A stretch of 11,207 bases of DNA from an uncultured Lachnospiraceae bacterium (GTDB taxonomy: Bacteria; Bacillota_A; Clostridia; Lachnospirales; Lachnospiraceae), in assembly GCA_910587495.1 (NCBI GenBank), contig CAJUMT010000111.1, positions 1-11,207 on the forward strand, written 5' to 3'. The translations under genes were made by a program, and so were the position numbers. Each line of letters opens with the position of its first letter. Position 1 is the stretch's first letter. Under the pieces are notes generated by a model. The model did not search any database. It was given only the letters and a program-made list of their open reading frames with translations, and was not told the DNA's origin. Shown here piece by piece: positions 7,764-11,207 of the stretch.

Positions 7764-8045
7764 TTATACAACGTGCTCTTTTAGAATACTTTCCAGCGCA
7801 GAACCGCTGCTGGTATGGCAGCGCACCACCTCCACTTTCTTCTTTTTCGCTTCTTCTACCGCCGTTTTAACCATTTTATGGCTTACCGTACTGGTAAAAA
7901 GAATAAATAGATCCGGCGTACCCATCTGTTTGTCCATGCTTGCTGACATCTGTGTAAACACCTTCGCTTTACATTTATAGTTTTTACAGATCTTCATATA
8001 CTGGCAAACCATCCGGTCATGCCCTCCCACAATAACAACACTCAT
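7764..8045 (-). CDS. DUF2325-like small protein of the feo operon
   Basis: The 93-residue product reads like a DUF2325 family protein. Visible features are the Rossmann-like start SVVIVGGHDRM (residues 2-12), a KICKNYKCKAKVFTQM segment with Cys20 and Cys25, GTPDLFILFTSTVSHKM with His56, and the end VVRCHTSSGSAL (73-84) with Cys76 and His77. The function of the family is not established. The conserved His and Cys residues, plus its place after feoB, permit a role in metal sensing or handling, but that is inference. I chose the ATG at 8045 because it gives the usual family N-terminus; it has only a weak Shine-Dalgarno. The same frame stays open up to an ATG at 8180, which would overlap most of the Cys-rich gene and encode an Ala/Gly-rich stretch, so I regard that as chance. 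It lies 34 bp after the Cys-rich gene. Confidence 0.8.
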   Translation of the reverse strand: MSVVIVGGHDRMVCQYMKICKNYKCKAKVFTQMSASMDKQMGTPDLFILFTSTVSHKMVKTAVEEAKKKKVEVVRCHTSSGSALESILKEHVV

Positions 8046-8079
8046 ATTTTCAATCTTTGGCTCATCGGTCTGCCCGGGA

Positions 8080-8226
8080 TCAGTCTTTCTTCCTGCATCC
8101 CGCGCATTCTCCGCACCCGCCGCCGCAGCCTGCACAGCTTTTTCCGGATCTTTTATCTCTCCGAATACAGTAAACCGCATTTCCTGCAGCGATCAGAACC
8201 ACAATCCCTACGATCAAAGTCCCCAT
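8080..8226 (-). CDS. FeoB-associated Cys-rich membrane protein
   Basis: A 48-residue protein starting MGTLIVGIVVLIAAGN. It has one hydrophobic helix (about 3-19), a basic stretch RRDKRSGK (22-29), and a C-terminal tail with five cysteines (31, 34, 38, 41 and 44) in CxxCxxxCxxCxxC spacing. This matches the small FeoB-associated Cys-rich membrane proteins found just after feoB in many Bacillota. The tail could bind Fe(II) or another metal at the inner face of the membrane, but its biochemical role is not known to me. Its ATG overlaps the feoB stop by one base (TAATG at 8228-8224), so translation is almost certainly coupled to feoB. An upstream ATG at 8496 would overlap feoB out of frame by about 270 bp and is rejected. 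Confidence 0.88.
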   Translation of the reverse strand: MGTLIVGIVVLIAAGNAVYCIRRDKRSGKSCAGCGGGCGECAGCRKKD

Positions 8227-10370
8227 TACGCTTTTGCCATTCCTTTCACATTCACCTTTAATTTCCCATCCGTTTTGTAAGGCCGCACCAGAAGCCATAC
8301 AAATACTGCCACGATCGCCAAAGCCGCAATCACTCCCGCTCCAAAAGAGCCGGTCGTCACAAACATTCCGACCTGATAAATACACAGAGCCGCGCAGTAA
8401 GCAAGCAGGCATTGATAACCGATGGCAAACCAGGTCCATTTTGCATCGTTCATCTCTCTGCGTATCGCGCCCATCGCTGCAAAACAGGGAGCGCATAACA
8501 GGTTAAATACAAGAAAACTGTACGCGGCAGCTGTCGTATATGCGCCGGCCAGCGCCCCCCAGATTTCTTCTCCCTCTTCAGATACCTCTGCGAAACCATA
8601 AAGAATGCCTAAGGTTCCTACGACATTTTCTTTTGCCACAAGACCTGTAATAGCAGCCACAGACGCTTTCCAGTCGCCCCATCCCAGAGGAGTAAAGATC
8701 CATGCGATCCCGTTGCCGATCAGGGCCAAGATACTGTTGTCAATCTCCATGTCTTCCAGCATACGGAACTGTCCGTCCACCCATCCAAAATAGGTAGTAA
8801 ACCACACAAGGATCGTGGAGAGCAGTATAATTGTACCAGCCTTTTTAATAAAGGACCAGCCTCTTTCCCACATACTTCTTAAAACATTGCCGACTGTAGG
8901 CATATGATAAGCCGGAAGCTCCATGACAAACGGCGCCGGATCTCCCGAAAACATCTTTGTTTTCTTCAGGATAATGCCGGAACACACGATCGCCGCAATC
9001 CCCACAAAATAAGCGCTGGGAGCCACCCAGGATGCCCCGCCGAACAACGCGCCCGCAATCAGCGCGATGATCGGAAGCTTGGCGCCGCAGGGAATGAATG
9101 TAGTCGTCATAATCGTCATGCGGCGGTCTCTTTCATTCTCGATGGTTCTTGAAGCCATAACGCCGGGCACACCGCAGCCAGTGCCAATCAGCATGGGAAT
9201 AAAGGATTTACCTGACAGACCGAACCGGCGGAAAATACGGTCCATAATAAAAGCCACGCGCGCCATATATCCGCAGGCTTCCAGAAATGCCAGGAAAATA
9301 AAGAGCACCAGCATCTGCGGTACAAATCCAAGCACAGCGCCCACGCCCGCGACAATACCATCCAGGATAAGCCCCTGCAGCCAGTCTGCGCAGTTCATGC
9401 CCGCAAGCACGCCCTCAATGGCAGGCGGTATGATCTCCCCGAACAGAACGTCGTTGGTCCAGTCAGTCACAAACGTGCCGACGGTCGTTACCGATATGTA
9501 GTATACAAACCACATGATCACGGCGAAAATGGGAAGCGCCAGAATCCGGTTAGTCACAATCCGATCAATTTTATCCGAGACTGTCAGTTCGCCTCTTTTT
9601 GCTTTCTTACAGCATTTTCCCATAATGGTTGCAATAAAGCTGTATCTTTCATTGGTAATAATACTTTCGGAATCGTCGTCCATGGATTTTTCCAGGCGGG
9701 AAATCACATCGTCAATGTCCGGGATCACCGTCATCTGTTCCTGGATCTTATCATCCCGCTCGAACAACTTGACGGCAAAAAAACGCTCTTGTTCCACCGG
9801 TACTTTTCCCTTGATCCTCGACGCGATATCCTGCAACGCTTCTTCCACTTCCGCATCAAAACGATGTACAGGCGTCTGTGTGCCCAAAGCCGCCTTCACA
9901 GCCATATTCGCCGCTTCCATAACTTTGGTCCCTTTTAGAGCGGAAATCTCTATGACAGGGCACCCAAGTTCTTTGCCAAGCTTATCAACAAAAATCTGAT
10001 CGCCGTTCTTTTGTACAATATCCATCATATTGACAGCCATAACCACCGGAATGCCCAGCTCCATCAGCTGTGTGGACAAATACAGGTTACGCTCCAGATT
10101 CGTTCCGTCCACAATATTCAAAATCGCGTCCGGTCGCTGTGTGATCAAATAATTTCTTGCCACGACTTCTTCCAGAGTGTAGGGAGACAACGAGTAGATT
10201 CCTGGAAGATCCATAATCACCACATCCGAATTTCCTTTTAACTTTCCTTCTTTTTTCTCAACGGTAACGCCCGGCCAGTTTCCCACAAACTGATTAGAAC
10301 CGGTAAGCGCGTTGAATACTGTTGTTTTGCCGCTGTTGGGATTTCCGGCAAGTGCAATTTTCATCGACAT
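8226..10370 (-). CDS. feoB: Ferrous iron transporter FeoB
   Basis: FeoB is the inner-membrane Fe(II) permease with an N-terminal GTPase domain. The 714-residue product is typical in length. G motifs are intact: G1 GNPNSGKT (9-16), Thr36 for G2 in GVTVEKKEG, G3 DLPG (54-57), G4 NMMD (114-117) and G5 SALKG (143-147). A helical linker (GDI-like) follows to about residue 270, then multiple membrane helices with the gate-domain segments GTGCGVPGVMASRTIENERDRR and FIPCGAKLP and a later CAPCFAAMGAIRREM. The start at 10370 lies 5 nt after a strong GGAGG; an in-frame ATG two codons downstream (10364) is also possible. It is 80 bp downstream of feoA copy 1 and ends at a TAATG overlap with the Cys-rich gene. 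Expression probably follows the Fur-controlled promoter at 11076-11104. Confidence 0.98.
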   Translation of the reverse strand: MSMKIALAGNPNSGKTTVFNALTGSNQFVGNWPGVTVEKKEGKLKGNSDVVIMDLPGIYSLSPYTLEEVVARNYLITQRPDAILNIVDGTNLERNLYLSTQLMELGIPVVMAVNMMDIVQKNGDQIFVDKLGKELGCPVIEISALKGTKVMEAANMAVKAALGTQTPVHRFDAEVEEALQDIASRIKGKVPVEQERFFAVKLFERDDKIQEQMTVIPDIDDVISRLEKSMDDDSESIITNERYSFIATIMGKCCKKAKRGELTVSDKIDRIVTNRILALPIFAVIMWFVYYISVTTVGTFVTDWTNDVLFGEIIPPAIEGVLAGMNCADWLQGLILDGIVAGVGAVLGFVPQMLVLFIFLAFLEACGYMARVAFIMDRIFRRFGLSGKSFIPMLIGTGCGVPGVMASRTIENERDRRMTIMTTTFIPCGAKLPIIALIAGALFGGASWVAPSAYFVGIAAIVCSGIILKKTKMFSGDPAPFVMELPAYHMPTVGNVLRSMWERGWSFIKKAGTIILLSTILVWFTTYFGWVDGQFRMLEDMEIDNSILALIGNGIAWIFTPLGWGDWKASVAAITGLVAKENVVGTLGILYGFAEVSEEGEEIWGALAGAYTTAAAYSFLVFNLLCAPCFAAMGAIRREMNDAKWTWFAIGYQCLLAYCAALCIYQVGMFVTTGSFGAGVIAALAIVAVFVWLLVRPYKTDGKLKVNVKGMAKA

Positions 10371-10385
10371 TTTCTCCTCCTATAG

Positions 10386-10433
10386 GTTAGCTGCTACTAA
10401 CTTGACATTTTAAAAATAAGCCGTCTGAACGGC
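10386..10433 (-). terminator. Hairpins between feoA and feoB, possible partial terminator
   Basis: In the 80-bp gap, the minus strand has GCCGT-TCAG-ACGGC (10433 down to 10420) followed at once by TTATTTTTA, which looks like a short intrinsic terminator. Just before the feoB Shine-Dalgarno there is a second hairpin, GTTAG-TAGCAG-CTAAC (10401 down to 10386). Since feoB has no promoter of its own that I can see, these may allow readthrough, or protect or attenuate the RNA between the feoA genes and feoB. The 5-bp GC stem is short, so termination would be incomplete. Confidence 0.4.
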
Positions 10434-10450
10434 GTATATTTGTTATATGG

Positions 10451-10669
10451 TCACTGCACTTCGACCATGCCGGCGTCTTCTTTCCGCAAAGACAGTTCAT
10501 ATCCGCGGACTGTCACTTCCACCGGATCTCCTAAAGGCGCCACTTTACGAACATACACTTCTGTCCCTTTCGTAATGCCCATATCCATCATCCGGCGTCT
10601 TACGGCGCCTTCACCATGAAGCTTCACAACCGAAACGCTCTTCCCTACTTCCACTTCTCGCAACGTCAT
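10451..10669 (-). CDS. feoA: FeoA domain protein, copy 1 (adjacent to feoB)
   Basis: A 72-residue SH3-like FeoA protein, a small cytosolic partner needed for FeoB activity in studied systems. The FeoA pattern is visible in AVRRRMMDMGITKGTEVYV (22-40), APLGDPVEVTVRGYELSLRK (44-63) and the end AGMVEVQ. The start at 10669 is fixed by a good AGGAG about 7 nt upstream and gives the standard length. The same frame is open back to an ATG at 10771, adding 34 residues unlike FeoA, and I reject that start. It differs clearly in sequence from copy 2 upstream, so the pair is an old divergence and not a recent duplication. This copy, with its GDPV loop, is closest to the classical single FeoA. Confidence 0.93.
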   Translation of the reverse strand: MTLREVEVGKSVSVVKLHGEGAVRRRMMDMGITKGTEVYVRKVAPLGDPVEVTVRGYELSLRKEDAGMVEVQ

Positions 10670-10705
10670 AACTATTCTCCTATTAAAGTCCCGCATCTTC
10701 ACTCC

Positions 10706-10773
10706 CAATGCCCCTACCCTAAGAGACTCTCCGGCCACAAAAAAGATGTGTCCGTACATCCTCTTGGGCATTG
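10706..10773 (-). other. Structured RNA element between the two feoA genes
   Basis: The 129-bp gap contains nested complementarity. CAATGCCC at the 5' side (10773 down to 10766) pairs with GGGCATTG (10713 down to 10706). Next to it AAGAG (10765-10761) can pair with CTCTT (10725-10721). Inside, GATGT-ACGGAC-ACATC (10760 down to 10745) forms a hairpin followed by T6 (10744-10739). AAGAG could instead pair with that T-run through A-U and G-U pairs, so two exclusive folds are possible. This resembles an attenuator, but I do not recognise a known riboswitch class. Confidence 0.35.
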
Positions 10774-10798
10774 TCCGTTCCGATGCTGTTTTTTTACA

Positions 10799-11011
10799 TC
10801 AAGCCACCATAATTTTGCTGGCAAGGTTTCTGTCCAGGGCAACGCGGGTTCCTTTTACCAAAAGAATCATGCCTGAAACAGTCTCTCCAAGAACCTGCAC
10901 CTCGGACCCCGGTGCAAAACCTAAATCCTGAAGATGACGGATTATCTCGTCTTTTCCTCGAAGTTTTAGAACTTTACATCGCTCTCCGATGCTCATAAAC
11001 GTCAACGCCAT
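10799..11011 (-). CDS. feoA: FeoA domain protein, copy 2 (first gene of the feo operon)
   Basis: A 70-residue FeoA-family SH3-like protein. Recognisable segments are the start MSIGERCKVLKLRGKDEI (6-23), HLQDLGFAPGSEVQVLGE (26-43), and GMILLVKGTRVALDRNLASKIMV (47-69), which is the classical FeoA C-terminal pattern. The start at 11011 has AGGAGG 7 nt upstream. It opens the operon, 129 bp before copy 1, and is preceded by a consensus promoter and a Fur-like box. Two FeoA-type proteins with one FeoB are common in Clostridia; how they divide the work is unknown. Standalone FeoA domains also occur as fusions with DtxR-type regulators, but no DNA-binding domain is present here. Confidence 0.93.
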   Translation of the reverse strand: MALTFMSIGERCKVLKLRGKDEIIRHLQDLGFAPGSEVQVLGETVSGMILLVKGTRVALDRNLASKIMVA

Positions 11012-11045
11012 GATTCACCCTCCTGTCGTTCTTTATCCATCTTAC

Positions 11046-11066
11046 AAATGAAAATGAATCTCATTT
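11046..11066 (-). promoter_or_regulatory. Fur-box-like operator of the feo operon
   Basis: The minus strand holds TGAGATT-C-ATTTTCA (11063 down to 11049), matching 12 of 14 positions of the 7-1-7 Fur consensus TGATAAT-N-ATTATCA. The palindrome extends outward as AAATGA and TCATTT (11046-11051 and 11061-11066). It begins about 3 nt downstream of the predicted transcription start, a position from which Fur with bound Fe(II) would block the promoter. A PerR or Zur site is less likely given the iron-uptake genes behind it. Confidence 0.75.
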
Positions 11067-11075
11067 ACGTTTATT

Positions 11076-11104
11076 ATTATACACATTCATCCAGTTATTG
11101 TCAA
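11076..11104 (-). promoter_or_regulatory. Consensus sigma-A promoter of the feo operon
   Basis: The minus strand has TTGACA (11104 down to 11099), a 17-nt spacer and TATAAT (11081 down to 11076): both boxes match consensus exactly. The start site should be near 11069, giving a leader of about 58 nt before feoA copy 2. Such a strong promoter fits tight repression by the adjacent Fur-like box. Confidence 0.85.
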
Positions 11105-11160
11105 CTAACTTTTTATTTTTTTTTGCGCTGCTTATTAATATATTTTTTCAATAAATCAGC

Positions 11161-11203
11161 ACCACCGGCTTAGCCGGTGGTTTGTTATCCGCCCTATAAG
11201 GGC
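11161..11203. repeat. Two adjacent hairpins, possible IS200/IS605-type end or terminator
   Basis: A 21-bp palindrome with arms ACCACCGGC (11161-11169) and GCCGGTGGT (11173-11181) around TTA is followed 9 bp later by GCCCT-ATA-AGGGC (11191-11203). The preceding 11105-11160 is AT-rich and has a weaker imperfect repeat (GCTG-C-TTATT at 11127-11136 against AATAA-AT-CAGC at 11150-11160). No gene is visible from 11012 to the window end. Serial subterminal hairpins are typical of IS200/IS605 ends, where TnpA acts on single strands, but a terminator for a gene beyond the edge is equally possible. Confidence 0.4.
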
Positions 11204-11207
11204 TCGT

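Noticed and set aside
7756..7767. AT palindrome ATAAAATTTTAT as a terminator of the feo operon
   Set aside because: It has no GC in the stem and no loop, overlaps the stop codon, and is better explained as an AT-rich element upstream of the next promoter.
8046..8180. N-terminal extension of the DUF2325-like protein to an ATG at 8180
   Set aside because: It would overlap the Cys-rich gene in another frame, encodes an Ala/Gly-rich tract unlike the family, and has no clear Shine-Dalgarno. I keep the start at 8045.
8227..8496. N-terminal extension of the Cys-rich protein to an ATG at 8496
   Set aside because: It would overlap the 3' end of feoB out of frame for about 270 bp; the short form starts exactly at the feoB stop and begins with the membrane helix.
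9067..9999. Plus-strand open frames opposite feoB (9067-9501 and 9514-9999)
   Set aside because: Both are antisense to intact feoB coding sequence with conserved GTPase and gate motifs, and neither has a recognisable domain.
10670..10771. 34-residue N-terminal extension of feoA copy 1
   Set aside because: The segment does not resemble FeoA, and a strong AGGAG lies directly before the ATG at 10669.

Overview
The window looks like chromosomal DNA from an anaerobic, low-to-mid GC member of the Bacillota, most likely a Lachnospiraceae-type Clostridium relative. The evidence is a compact type II fatty-acid operon that uses FabK rather than FabI, a LysM-G5-M23 cell-wall peptidase, and a ferrous-iron operon with two feoA genes, feoB, a small Cys-rich membrane protein and a DUF2325-type protein. 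Family names come from recognising motifs by eye, not from a database search. Every gene I accept is on the minus strand, so the window is read from right to left. I see no tRNA, rRNA or CRISPR array.

Right edge (about 11105-11207): no gene. It holds two near-perfect hairpins, a 21-bp palindrome and a 13-bp palindrome, that resemble the end of an IS200/IS605-type element or a terminator; the rest lies outside the window. Feo operon (11104 down to 7764): a consensus promoter (TTGACA-N17-TATAAT) with a Fur-box-like palindrome just downstream of the expected start site drives feoA (copy 2), feoA (copy 1), feoB, a 48-residue Cys-rich FeoB-associated protein and a 93-residue DUF2325-like protein. 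Both intergenic gaps before feoB contain RNA hairpins that could set transcript levels. This set would import Fe(II) when iron is scarce.

Middle (7754 down to 5626): a separate promoter precedes a flavin reductase-like protein and, 18 bp later, a membrane-anchored LysM-G5-M23 peptidase. 

Left half (5598 to 1): a strong promoter (TTGACA-N17-TATACT), flanked by a perfect 10-bp inverted repeat and followed by a FabT-like palindrome, precedes fabH-acpP-fabK-fabD-fabG-fabF-fabZ. Together these cover initiation (FabH, FabD), the acyl carrier (AcpP), and the elongation cycle: condensation by FabF, ketoreduction by FabG, dehydration by FabZ and enoyl reduction by FabK. fabG-fabF and fabD-fabG overlap, as do fabK-fabD, which indicates translational coupling. 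fabZ is cut by the left edge. No fabT or acc genes lie in the window.

Most of the window is ordinary, well-known metabolism. The least explained parts are the two small accessory genes of the feo operon, the structured leaders between its genes, the double operator-like arrangement at the fab promoter, and the hairpins at the right edge. I did not find a clear undescribed system.
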